Positions 40,468-47,711 of a stretch of 47,711 bases of DNA are shown here, in pieces; position 1 is the stretch's first letter, and each line of letters opens with the position of its first letter. This DNA comes from UBA1715 sp964346725 (GTDB lineage Bacteria; Bacteroidota; Bacteroidia; Bacteroidales; UBA1715). The notes under the pieces were generated by a model that saw nothing but the letters and a program-made list of their open reading frames with translations, had not been told where the DNA came from and ran no database searches. Where the stretch lies: the NCBI GenBank assembly GCA_964346725.1, contig CAYFVM010000012.1:1-47711 (forward strand), read 5' to 3'. Position numbers and translations under genes: made by a program.

Positions 40468-42426
40468 ATGGAGACAGAAAATAAAATCAAATTAGGCAAA
40501 ATCGTGGCAGCGGGCATGTTGCTTATAGCTGCGGTACTCATTGAACGTACATGGAATTTACCAACCTGGCAATTGTTGCTTGTATATTTGGTGCCGTACT
40601 TGATTGCCGGCTACGATGTATTGTGGGAAGCAGGAGAAAAATTGTTGGGCATTGACGATGATGACAACCACTGCGAGCATTGCCATTGCGAAAGCAGTGA
40701 AGAAAAACATGGTTTTTTAGGACATTTCTCGGGCGTACTTGATGAAGATTTTTTAATGTCCATTGCAACTATCGGCGCGCTGGCTATTGGTTTTTTGCCA
40801 AACGCCGAACACCAGTTTCCCGAAGCGGTGTTTGTCATGTTGTTTTTCAAAGTAGGAGAATTGTTTGAAGACATTGCCGAAGGCCGCAGTCGTGAGTCTA
40901 TTTCGCAACTGATGGACATTCGCCCCGACGTGGCACACGTTGAGCGCGATGGCGTTGTGAGCACAATTGCTCCCGAAGAGGTGCAGATTGAAGAAATCAT
41001 CCTTATAAAACCCGGCGAAAAAGTTCCGCTAGATGGCATTGTGATTGAAGGCGACAGCAATCTTGACACGGTTGCGCTCACCGGTGAGAGCGTTCCTCGC
41101 AGCATTCACACAGGCGACGATATCTTGTCAGGCTGCGTAAATTTGACCGGAGTGGTAAAAGTTCGCGTGACCAAAACTTTTGGCGAATCAACGGTTACAA
41201 AAGTTCTTGAACTTGTGGAGAACGCAAGCGAAAACAAATCAAAGAGCGAAAATTTCATCACGAAATTTGCACGCATTTACACGCCTATTGTTGTTGGTTT
41301 GGCGCTAGTTGTAGCCTTTTTGCCGCCGATTATTTCCGGAAATCTTTTAGAGAATTTTGGTCTTTGGTTGTATCGCGCACTTACGTTTTTAGTGGTTTCG
41401 TGCCCATGTGCGTTGGTTATTTCCGTTCCGCTTACGTTTTTCGGTGGCATTGGCGGCGCTTCAAGAAAAGGGATTTTGATAAAAGGCTCGAACTACATGG
41501 AAACGCTTGCAAAAGTCACAAGCATTGCGTTTGACAAAACCGGCACCATGACCGAGGGCGTGTTTGACGTCACCGCCATTCACCCCGACAAAATAAGCAA
41601 GACTGAATTATTGCACTACGCCGCCCACGTTGAGCGCTATTCTTCGCACCCTATTGCCGTTTCGCTCAAAGAAGCGTTTACCAACGAAGACGATGAATGC
41701 GCGGTAGAAAACGTGCAAGAAGTTGCCGGCAAAGGCATTTCGGCAAAAGTCAACGGACACGAAGTGTACGTGGGCAATCTCAAAATGATAGAAGACCTCA
41801 ACGTACAATGGATCCCGTGCGACAAAGTGGGAACAATAGTGCACGTGGTAATTGACGGCGAATATGCAGGCCACATTATTGTTTCGGACAAAATCAAAAC
41901 TGATGCCGCCGAATCCATTTCGTCGTTGAAAAACGAAGGCGTGAGCCGTTTGGTAATGCTCACCGGCGATAAGTACGACGTGGCGGCCGATGTAGCAAAA
42001 GCAGTTGGCATAGAAGAATTTCATGCTGAATTGCTTCCGAGCGATAAAGTTGCAATTATAGAACAATTACTTTCCGATACAACGAGTGGCTCGGTTGCGT
42101 TTGTGGGCGATGGCATAAACGACGCGCCGGTGTTGGCTCGCGCCGATGTGGGCATTGCCATGGGCGGTTTGGGTAGCGATGCGGCAATTGAAGCCGCCGA
42201 CGTGATTCTCATGGACGACAAGCCTTCGAAAATTGCCGTGGCCATTCGTCAGGCGCGGCGCACGCTACACATAGCAAAGCAGAATACGGGTTTTGCCATT
42301 ATTGTAAAAGTTGCCGTACTTGTGCTTGCGTTTTTTGGCATTGCCACCTTGTGGATGGCGGTATTTGCCGATGTGGGCGTGACCGTTTTGGCAGTTCTCA
42401 ATTCCATGAGAACACTCAAAGTGTAG
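40468..42426 (+). CDS. P1B-type zinc/cadmium ATPase
   Basis: 652 residues from ATG 40468. No N-terminal HMA domain; instead a Asp/His/Cys cluster, DDDDNHCEHCHC (residues 63-74), lies between the second and third membrane helices. Actuator LTGESVPR, metal site SCPCALVIS (P1B-2 type, Zn/Cd/Pb), DKTGTM (Asp356), N-domain with SSHPIA (about 392) and KGISAKVNG, MLTGDK (Thr499), GDGINDAPVLA. Complete export ATPase. Probably controlled by the Fur-family gene upstream through the dyad at 40406-40422, and ended by the terminator at 42440-42469. Confidence 0.92.
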   Translation: METENKIKLGKIVAAGMLLIAAVLIERTWNLPTWQLLLVYLVPYLIAGYDVLWEAGEKLLGIDDDDNHCEHCHCESSEEKHGFLGHFSGVLDEDFLMSIATIGALAIGFLPNAEHQFPEAVFVMLFFKVGELFEDIAEGRSRESISQLMDIRPDVAHVERDGVVSTIAPEEVQIEEIILIKPGEKVPLDGIVIEGDSNLDTVALTGESVPRSIHTGDDILSGCVNLTGVVKVRVTKTFGESTVTKVLELVENASENKSKSENFITKFARIYTPIVVGLALVVAFLPPIISGNLLENFGLWLYRALTFLVVSCPCALVISVPLTFFGGIGGASRKGILIKGSNYMETLAKVTSIAFDKTGTMTEGVFDVTAIHPDKISKTELLHYAAHVERYSSHPIAVSLKEAFTNEDDECAVENVQEVAGKGISAKVNGHEVYVGNLKMIEDLNVQWIPCDKVGTIVHVVIDGEYAGHIIVSDKIKTDAAESISSLKNEGVSRLVMLTGDKYDVAADVAKAVGIEEFHAELLPSDKVAIIEQLLSDTTSGSVAFVGDGINDAPVLARADVGIAMGGLGSDAAIEAADVILMDDKPSKIAVAIRQARRTLHIAKQNTGFAIIVKVAVLVLAFFGIATLWMAVFADVGVTVLAVLNSMRTLKV

Positions 42427-42439
42427 CCTTCTCGCGTTT

Positions 42440-42469
42440 AAACCAAAAGTGTTTGCTTTTGGTTTTTTT
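42440..42469 (+). terminator. Terminator after the Zn/Cd ATPase
   Basis: AAACCAAAAG (42440-42449) pairs with CTTTTGGTTT (42456-42465) around a six-base loop, running into seven T residues. Confidence 0.85.
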
Positions 42470-42519
42470 GTGCATCAAAGTATTTCTGCAACAAATGAAA
42501 GCAAACGAAGAAGAATCTC

Positions 42520-42527
42520 TATCTTTG
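42520..42527 (+). promoter_or_regulatory. -7 box of the EamA-yjbR pair
   Basis: TATCTTTG, 25 bases before the ATG at 42553. Confidence 0.5.
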
Positions 42528-42552
42528 TTTAGTTTCAAATCACGTTTCGTGA

Positions 42553-43521
42553 ATGACTAATACGCTAAAGGGATATCTGTTAGGAGCAATTGCCGCGGCA
42601 AGTTACGGCACCAATCCTATTTTTGCCATTCCACTATATCAAGATGGGATGGACGCAAATTCCGTCCTCTTTTTCCGCTATTTGGTGGCAATTCCCATTG
42701 TTGCCATAATGATGCTGGCGCGAGGTCGTAGTTTTCGTTTGCAACGAAAGGAAGCTCTACCAACACTCATTTTCGGCCTGCTCATGGGTATTTCGTCACT
42801 TTCGCTCTTTATCAGTTACAACTACATGGGCGCGGGAATTGCGTCAACATTGCTATTTATATACCCCATACTTGTGGCAGTAATTATGGCGCTCTTTTTC
42901 AAAGAACGAGCAGGGATAATTACGATTTTGTGTATTTGCATAGCAATATTGGGAATACTCCTACTCTATCGCACCGAAGATGGCGGCACGCTCAGCACAC
43001 TTGGATTGACATTGGTGTTTGTTTCGGCATTGAGCTACGCCGTGTATCTTGTGGGAATAAACCAGAGCGTGCTCAAAGATACGCCTACACTCACGCTCAC
43101 GTTGTATGTTCTCATTGTGGGACTTCTCCTTTTTGCAGGATATTCGTTTGCCCACACCGGCATACGGCTTCCGAACCATTGGTACAGTTGGCTCAATATA
43201 TTTGGCGTAGCATTGTTCCCCACGGCTATCTCATTTCTATGCACCACCGCCGCAATTGCACACATAGGAAGCACCAAAACCGCCATACTTGGAGCATTAG
43301 AACCGGTTGCGGCCGTTTTGTTGGGAATCATTATTCTTGGCGAAACCTTCACGGCACGAATGGCGCTCGGGTTTCTCCTTATCATTGTTGCGGTATCGGT
43401 AATTATAACGGGCAACAGGGTTTCACAACCTTTGATTCGAATGAGAAAATTGTTCCCGAAAAAGAAAACACGGCCGATCATAAAACCATCGGCAGAGGAT
43501 AAAAAAACTGTAACACTATGA
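42553..43521 (+). CDS. EamA/DMT-family permease
   Basis: 322 residues with ten predicted membrane helices arranged as two EamA repeats: repeat one from YLLGAIAAASYGTNPIFAIPL to LFIYPILVAVIMALFFKER, repeat two from LGLTLVFVSALSYAVYLVGI to ALEPVAAVLLGIIILGETFT. A basic cytoplasmic tail (KLFPKKKTRPIIK) follows. The family exports amino acids, nucleosides or drugs; no substrate can be assigned. Overlaps the YjbR gene by four bases. Confidence 0.9.
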   Translation: MTNTLKGYLLGAIAAASYGTNPIFAIPLYQDGMDANSVLFFRYLVAIPIVAIMMLARGRSFRLQRKEALPTLIFGLLMGISSLSLFISYNYMGAGIASTLLFIYPILVAVIMALFFKERAGIITILCICIAILGILLLYRTEDGGTLSTLGLTLVFVSALSYAVYLVGINQSVLKDTPTLTLTLYVLIVGLLLFAGYSFAHTGIRLPNHWYSWLNIFGVALFPTAISFLCTTAAIAHIGSTKTAILGALEPVAAVLLGIIILGETFTARMALGFLLIIVAVSVIITGNRVSQPLIRMRKLFPKKKTRPIIKPSAEDKKTVTL

Positions 43522-43871
43522 ATATAGAACAAGTACGAGAATTAGCATTATCGCTCCCACACGTAACGGAAGACTTACCGTTTGGCCCCGACGTGCTGGT
43601 GTTTCGCATTGGTGGGAAAATATTTATGGCAATGGACCTCACTTCGGAAGAACCCAAAATTACACTAAAACTCACGCCTGCCGATTCTGAGAATCTTCGG
43701 GAGGAGCACAATGGGATTGTTCCGGCTTTTCATTGGAACAAAAGACACTGGAACGACCTGTATTTGGAACAAATACAAGACACACTTACCCGCGATTTAA
43801 TTCAACGAGCGTATGCATTGGTACGCGCAGGATTGCCCGGAAAAATCAAAAAAGAATTGGACAACGAGTGA
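43518..43871 (+). CDS. MmcQ/YjbR-family protein
   Basis: 117 residues of the YjbR fold (CyaY-like, often with DNA-binding annotation): LALSLPHVTEDLPFGPDVLVFRIGGKIF, ITLKLTPADSENLREEH, then HWNKRHWNDLYL. Function is poorly known. Start ATG overlaps the EamA stop (ATGA). Ends with TGA. Confidence 0.88.
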   Translation: MNIEQVRELALSLPHVTEDLPFGPDVLVFRIGGKIFMAMDLTSEEPKITLKLTPADSENLREEHNGIVPAFHWNKRHWNDLYLEQIQDTLTRDLIQRAYALVRAGLPGKIKKELDNE

Positions 43872-43914
43872 CGACGATGATGAAACATGCTATGCTTATT
43901 TCCCTAAAAAAAAG

Positions 43915-43922
43915 TATTTTTG
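43915..43922 (+). promoter_or_regulatory. -7 box of the NSS transporter operon
   Basis: TATTTTTG, 15 bases before ATG 43938; the longer in-frame start would begin inside it. Confidence 0.55.
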
Positions 43923-43937
43923 CCTAGAGTTACTTTT

Positions 43938-45719
43938 ATGGCACAAACAGAACAAGCATGGAATTCTCGAATAGGGCTCATTATGGCAATGGCAGGAAGC
44001 GCCGTTGGCTTGGGCAACTTTTTGCGTTTTCCTATTCAAGCCGTACAAAATGGCGGTGGCGCATTTATTATTCCGTATCTGGTTTCATTTGTCCTGCTTG
44101 GCATTCCGCTGGTACTTATTGAATGGTCAACGGGAAAATTTGGAGGGCAATTTGGCAGACACTCGCCCCCAACAATTATGCAAACACTTAACAAAAGTCA
44201 TATATGGCGATACACCGGCTCGCTTGGATTATTTTCGAGCATTGTAATCTGTGCATACTATTGTTTTATAGAAAGTTGGATTCTTTCATATGCAATTCAT
44301 TCTATCGCAGGCACATTCAATGGAATGAGCGAAACAGCCGTTTCCGCCTTCTTTGACGCGTATCTCGACATTGAAAAACCAACCTCTGGGATTCCGTATG
44401 GTACATTCTTTTCGTTTATGTTTTGTCTTGTTCTCAATATCTTCATTCTTAGTCATGGTATTGCAAAAGGTATAGAACGAGTGGCAAAAATAGTTATGCC
44501 TTTGCTTTTAATTTTTGCCGTTTTCCTAGTTATCAAAGCATTTACCATGAGCGCAGGCGTTGACGGTGTACAATATAACAGCTCGGTTGCGTTCAATTTT
44601 CTGTGGACTCCCGATTTTGATTCGCTACTCAACCCGAAAGTGTGGTTGGCGGCAGCCGGACAGGTATTTTTTACCTTATCGTTGGGAATGGGAGCAATTC
44701 AAACCTATGCTTCATACCTTAAAAAGAAAGAAGATGTAGCTCTTAGCTCAATGACGGCAGCATTTACCAACGAATTCACCGAAATAGTATTGGGAAGCTC
44801 CATAATTATACCTATTGCTGTGGGTTACTTTGGAGTAGACAAAGTGATAGAACTTACGCACATTGGCGGATTTGGACTAGGATTTAGAACCATGCCGTTT
44901 TTGTTTGAAAATTGGGGGACAATACTTTCCGCCGTTGCAGGATTTTCATTCTTCGGTTTACTGTTTTTTGCAGCCATTACCTCATCACTTTCAATAGCAC
45001 AACCATTTGTCGCATTTCTTTCTAACAACTACAATTGGTCGCAAAAAGGCACTTCGTACCTTCTTGGTATTATCTTATTTATTATTGCATTGCCCTGTAT
45101 TTTCTTTTTCAAACAAGGAGTGTTTGACGAATATGATTTTTGGGGCGGCACCATTACGTTGTTCATCTTTGCCATGCTCGAAGCCATTGCGTTTTCGTGG
45201 GTAATGGGCGTGAACAAAGGTTGGGACCTCATTCACGACCATGCCGACATACAAATGCCTATTATTTTCAAATACATATTGAAATATATAACGCCAACCA
45301 TGCTTATCATCATTTTTGTAGCAGCACTCATTAAGCCGAAAAATGACGACTGGAGCTTGCTCAGCATCAAAGGATGGGAGCTTGACGACTCAAGCATTAT
45401 AGGCGAACTACGACATCAAAATATAGGACCGAACAACACCTGGTTTGCCGATGAATTTTTCTCAGAAAATGAGGGCGAAGTTACAAGTATCGGTGAGAAT
45501 AGTATTACTGTAGCCTCAAAAACATACGAAATTCCAGCCGATGCGAGTGTTGAAGTATTTGTAGGACAACACATTTCGGTTGGCACACCACTCTACAAAG
45601 GAGACATAAAAAACGATGTTTTCTACATAGATATGTCTCGCATCTATTTAATAGTATTACTTTTTGGCTTGTGCCTATTGATTCACAAGGCAAAAGAACA
45701 TAATTTTAAAGATATTTAA
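43938..45719 (+). CDS. Sodium-dependent (NSS family) transporter with an extra extracytoplasmic-type segment
   Basis: 593 residues, longer than typical bacterial NSS proteins (about 450-510). Helix 1 carries the ion/substrate motif GSAVGLGNFLRFPIQAVQNGGGAFIIPYL. The LeuT fold continues with SLGMGAIQTYASYLKKKEDV and AITSSLSIAQPFVAFLSNN. Between the last two helices is a soluble stretch (about 468-560) including EGEVTSIGENSITVASKTYE and FVGQHISVGTPLYKGDI, which reads like a small beta barrel. Substrate probably an amino acid; the 31-residue gene that follows is of the MetS type found with methionine/alanine carriers. Confidence 0.88.
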   Translation: MAQTEQAWNSRIGLIMAMAGSAVGLGNFLRFPIQAVQNGGGAFIIPYLVSFVLLGIPLVLIEWSTGKFGGQFGRHSPPTIMQTLNKSHIWRYTGSLGLFSSIVICAYYCFIESWILSYAIHSIAGTFNGMSETAVSAFFDAYLDIEKPTSGIPYGTFFSFMFCLVLNIFILSHGIAKGIERVAKIVMPLLLIFAVFLVIKAFTMSAGVDGVQYNSSVAFNFLWTPDFDSLLNPKVWLAAAGQVFFTLSLGMGAIQTYASYLKKKEDVALSSMTAAFTNEFTEIVLGSSIIIPIAVGYFGVDKVIELTHIGGFGLGFRTMPFLFENWGTILSAVAGFSFFGLLFFAAITSSLSIAQPFVAFLSNNYNWSQKGTSYLLGIILFIIALPCIFFFKQGVFDEYDFWGGTITLFIFAMLEAIAFSWVMGVNKGWDLIHDHADIQMPIIFKYILKYITPTMLIIIFVAALIKPKNDDWSLLSIKGWELDDSSIIGELRHQNIGPNNTWFADEFFSENEGEVTSIGENSITVASKTYEIPADASVEVFVGQHISVGTPLYKGDIKNDVFYIDMSRIYLIVLLFGLCLLIHKAKEHNFKDI

Positions 45720-45722
45720 AAT

Positions 45723-45818
45723 ATGTCAACAATAGCTCTAGTATTAATGCTTTCGGTGGAAATACCAGTTACTCTCATAACTGTATATCTCTTTTATCGT
45801 ATATTGAAAAAAAAATAA
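45723..45818 (+). CDS. MetS-like small subunit of the NSS transporter
   Basis: 31 codons from ATG 45723 to TAA 45816-45818, three bases after the transporter gene. One membrane helix (IALVLMLSVEIPVTLITVYLF is its core) and a basic tail RILKKK. Tiny hydrophobic partners in this position are known for bacterial NSS transporters of the MetPS type, where the small protein is needed for uptake. The identification rests on size, position and helix pattern. Confidence 0.7.
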   Translation: MSTIALVLMLSVEIPVTLITVYLFYRILKKK

Positions 45819-45822
45819 ACCT

Positions 45823-46350
45823 ATGAAAACATTTTTTGATTTGGCGCAAACACGCCGTAGCATTCGCAAATTTAAAACAGAAGCGGTTCCGCAAGACATA
45901 CAAGAAAGATTACAAGAAACCGTACTCATGTCTCCTGCAAGCAAACGTTCCAACCCTTGGGAGTTTATCTTTGTAGAAAACAAAGAAACATTGGCCGCAA
46001 TTTCAGAAAGCAAGCAAATGGGCGCAGCGTTGATTAAAGATGCTCCCTTAGCCGTAGTTGTACTAGCCGATACGGAGAAAAGCGATGTGTGGATTGAAGA
46101 TGCATCTATTGCTACCATTTATTTGCAACTTGCTGCTGAAGACTTGGGATTGGGCAGTTGTTGGGTACAAATGCACAAACGCACCAAAGCCAATGGAGAA
46201 AGTGCTTCAGATGTTTTGAAAAAATTACTTGACATTCCTGCCAAATATGAAGTTCTTTCTGTTGTTGCAATTGGCTACAAAGACGAGGAGAAAAAACCAT
46301 TTGATGTAACTCGTTTACAGAAAGAAAAAATTCACAAAGAACGTTTTTAA
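45823..46350 (+). CDS. Nitroreductase-family flavoprotein
   Basis: 175 residues: N-terminal FDLAQTRRSIRKFKTEAVP (FMN phosphate-binding Arg residues), SPASKRSNPWEFIFVEN, DASIATIYLQLAAEDLGLGSCWVQ, and EVLSVVAIGYKDEEKKPF. This is the compact form of the family, which reduces quinones, nitro compounds or flavins with NAD(P)H as a homodimer. Four bases after the MetS-like gene, so on the same transcript. Physiological substrate not known. Confidence 0.9.
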   Translation: MKTFFDLAQTRRSIRKFKTEAVPQDIQERLQETVLMSPASKRSNPWEFIFVENKETLAAISESKQMGAALIKDAPLAVVVLADTEKSDVWIEDASIATIYLQLAAEDLGLGSCWVQMHKRTKANGESASDVLKKLLDIPAKYEVLSVVAIGYKDEEKKPFDVTRLQKEKIHKERF

Positions 46351-46365
46351 GAATTGTGCGACTCT

Positions 46366-46395
46366 CACAATGAAGCAAAAACCTGCTTTTTTGTG
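46366..46395 (+). terminator. Weak terminator after the nitroreductase gene
   Basis: CACAA-tg-AAGCA pairs with TGCTT-tt-TTGTG, two five-base stems around a small internal loop, with six T residues in the right arm. The rest of the gap to the tRNA holds nothing further that I recognise. Confidence 0.45.
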
Positions 46396-46532
46396 ATTTC
46401 ATACTAGTTAGAGGTCGAAAATAGACATGTTCAAACTTCTCATTCTGTGCTGATACACACGCTGATAGCCATCACTTGCTGATTTTTTTGAAAAAAATAT
46501 TTGCGAACATTAGGCGTTAATTAAAAAAAATG

Positions 46533-46540
46533 TACATTTG
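46533..46540 (+). promoter_or_regulatory. -7 box of tRNA-Ser
   Basis: TACATTTG ends four bases before the first base of the mature tRNA, so the primary transcript would begin at or very near the tRNA 5' end. Confidence 0.6.
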
Positions 46541-46544
46541 CAGC

Positions 46545-46631
<87 letters not shown>

Positions 46632-46639
46632 GGAGAAGA

Positions 46640-46677
46640 AAAAAGTCCCGTAAACATGTTTGCTTACGGGACTTTTT
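46640..46677. terminator. Bidirectional terminator after tRNA-Ser
   Basis: AAAAAGTCCCGTAA (46640-46653) and its exact complement TTACGGGACTTTTT (46664-46677) form a 14-bp stem; T tracts on both strands let it serve the tRNA and the convergent lipoprotein gene. Confidence 0.88.
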
Positions 46678-46701
46678 AGTTTATAGACATTAGAATGTTT
46701 T

Positions 46702-47055
46702 TTAATTTTCCACCGAAACTGTATCGGGTAATTCAATCTTGTCGAAATATCCGTCGGGGTACTGATAAATGCGCTCTATTACCAACGAATCGCCATACCA
46801 CACCTCTTTTTCTGTGAAGGGAACATTGTCGTTTCCTTTCCAACGTTCGCCCACAACAACCAAAGAATCGTGTGTTGTACCGTCAGGTGCCGTTACCGTT
46901 ACATAGTAGCTGTTGATTCTGGTTGCTTTGTCTCGTGCGGTTGGAATTTCCTCGTCAGTCATTCCCTGAGAAGATGCAACATCTTCGTCATCTTTGCTGC
47001 ATGCCCACAATATACCTAAGGACATGATTGCAAGCAATAATACTTTCTTTTTCAT
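46702..47055 (-). CDS. Small lipoprotein of unknown function
   Basis: 117 residues with a lipoprotein signal (LGILWACSKDDEDV, Cys19) and acidic residues right after the cysteine, the Bacteroidota pattern for surface export. The mature part has one beta-rich stretch (INSYYVTVTAPDGTTHDSLVVV is its core) and ends TVSVEN. No family recognised. Last of three minus-strand genes for small exported proteins, the other two damaged. Confidence 0.75.
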   Translation of the reverse strand: MKKKVLLLAIMSLGILWACSKDDEDVASSQGMTDEEIPTARDKATRINSYYVTVTAPDGTTHDSLVVVGERWKGNDNVPFTEKEVWYGDSLVIERIYQYPDGYFDKIELPDTVSVEN

Positions 47056-47088
47056 AATTTTACTTTTTATTAGTTAACATTAATTCGA

Positions 47089-47294
47089 TTATTCCTTTAC
47101 AAATTTCAACATTTCTCCACCATCTACCTGTACAAAAATATCTTCTTCAAAGTAAACCACAAGTTTTGTTTTACTAATATTGAGATTTTTCTTTTCGCCT
47201 TTGTAGTAATAATAGTCTTTTACCTGTGATTTTCTTGTGCATAGGAATATAAGGCACAAAAAATTAATACAATGCATAATATTTTCGATTTCAT
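47089..47294 (-). pseudogene. Frameshifted remnant of an exported protein
   Basis: From ATG 47294 the frame gives a textbook signal peptide, MKSKILCIVLIFCALYSYAQ, but stops four codons later. In the next frame sequence continues as VKDYYYYKGEKKNLNISKTK and on to TAA at 47089. YYYYKGEK with a following strand is, from memory, the opening of mature Bacteroidota exported proteins that are usually much longer. So an indel near 47215-47235 splits signal and body, and the body itself is short, about 45 residues. A different frame with its own ATG at 47277 reads through but lacks a proper signal cleavage site. Confidence 0.6.
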
Positions 47295-47297
47295 ACC

Positions 47298-47660
47298 TTA
47301 TTTAATTTTAATGAATTGAATATCTCTTACTTGGGGAGTTATCGACCTATCAATGAAGTTATAAATAATCATTTCATTCTCTTTTGCTGTTGAATACAAA
47401 AATTTTCTTATCGTTTCATCCTTTTGGAATGAAATTGTATCAGAAGAAGTAGTATAACTCCACCCATCAAAATAAAAATGCTTCTTTATCGATGCATCTT
47501 CCGTGAAAACAATTGTATCAGAGATGCCATCAAATAATTCAGGATTCTTTTCTATCCATGTTCCAATAATTTTGTCTTTTGAAGGCTCGGGTTCTTCTTC
47601 TGAACATCCTCAACCTATCATAAAAACACTCATAGTTAAGAGTAAATTAATCATTTTCAT
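47298..47660 (-). pseudogene. Lipoprotein gene with an in-frame TGA in the signal peptide
   Basis: From ATG 47660 the frame reads MKMINLLLTMSVFMIG, TGA (47610-47612), then GCSEEEPEPSKDKIIGTWIE and on to TAA at 47298-47300, about 120 codons. The stop sits just before the lipobox Gly-Cys, where a small residue such as Ser is expected; TCA to TGA is a single-base change. The acidic EEEPEP after Cys is the Bacteroidota surface-lipoprotein signal. KIIGTWIEKN resembles lipocalin-like small lipoproteins. TGA is a genuine stop elsewhere in the window, so recoding is unlikely. Confidence 0.65.
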
Positions 47661-47711
47661 GTCATTTAAGTTTTGGTTATTACTAGTACTATCTATGTCT
47701 TTCTTTGCATT

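Noticed and set aside
47610..47612. TGA recoded as a sense codon
   Set aside because: The oxidoreductase gene (37712-37714) and the YjbR gene (43869-43871) end with TGA at their expected family lengths, so TGA is a stop here.

Overview
The window is one scaffold piece, with a single 100-N gap, from an AT-rich member of the Bacteroidota, most likely of order Bacteroidales. Three things support this. About twenty genes are preceded by the TAnnTTTG -7 box typical of the Bacteroidota primary sigma factor. There is a type IX secretion sorting domain, and there are several families characteristic of the phylum (lipoprotein with C-terminal Ig-like domains, bifunctional DAHP synthase/chorismate mutase, LptE/TPR/SecG cluster). 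I cannot name a genus.

Layout. 1-3720: tail of a possible membrane protein, then a UvrA-like ATPase with an in-frame amber codon, a small CxxC protein and a MerR regulator, with a shared 9-bp element upstream of both ends of the module. 3736-7089: AlkD-like DNA glycosylase and a large Ig-like lipoprotein. 7126-11784 (minus): an aromatic amino-acid operon, pheA-tyrA-aroF/CM-aroB-aroD, preceded by what looks like a complete Phe/Tyr leader-peptide attenuator. 11785-14326: an AT-rich accessory stretch with two secreted proteins, long and short hairpins and a decayed IS110 transposase fragment. 14327-32702: mostly housekeeping genes (CNNM/CorC protein, kdsB, metH, VWA protein and partner, RsmF-like and SpoU RNA methyltransferases, dxs, mnmA, nadA, patatin, cysK, groESL). 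32891-36624 (minus): sigma54-type activator, lptE, a repeat-rich TPR protein carrying the assembly gap, and secG. 36743-42426: Gfo/Idh/MocA oxidoreductase, then a metal block: copZ, a P1B copper ATPase lacking a recognisable nucleotide-binding domain, a Fur-family regulator and a Zn/Cd-type P1B ATPase with a 17-bp dyad over its promoter. 42553-46350: EamA exporter, YjbR protein, NSS transporter plus a 31-residue companion peptide, and a nitroreductase. 46545-47660: tRNA-Ser(UGA) and three small exported-protein genes on the minus strand, two of them broken.

The most interesting signal is the attenuator at 11604-11733. A 25-codon reading frame has nine Phe/Tyr codons in ten positions. It is followed by three mutually exclusive pairing segments and a GAAA-loop terminator with nine U residues, ending 12 bases before the pheA start. 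The second is the N-domain-less copper ATPase. Both are read from sequence; their functions are inferences that have not been tested.
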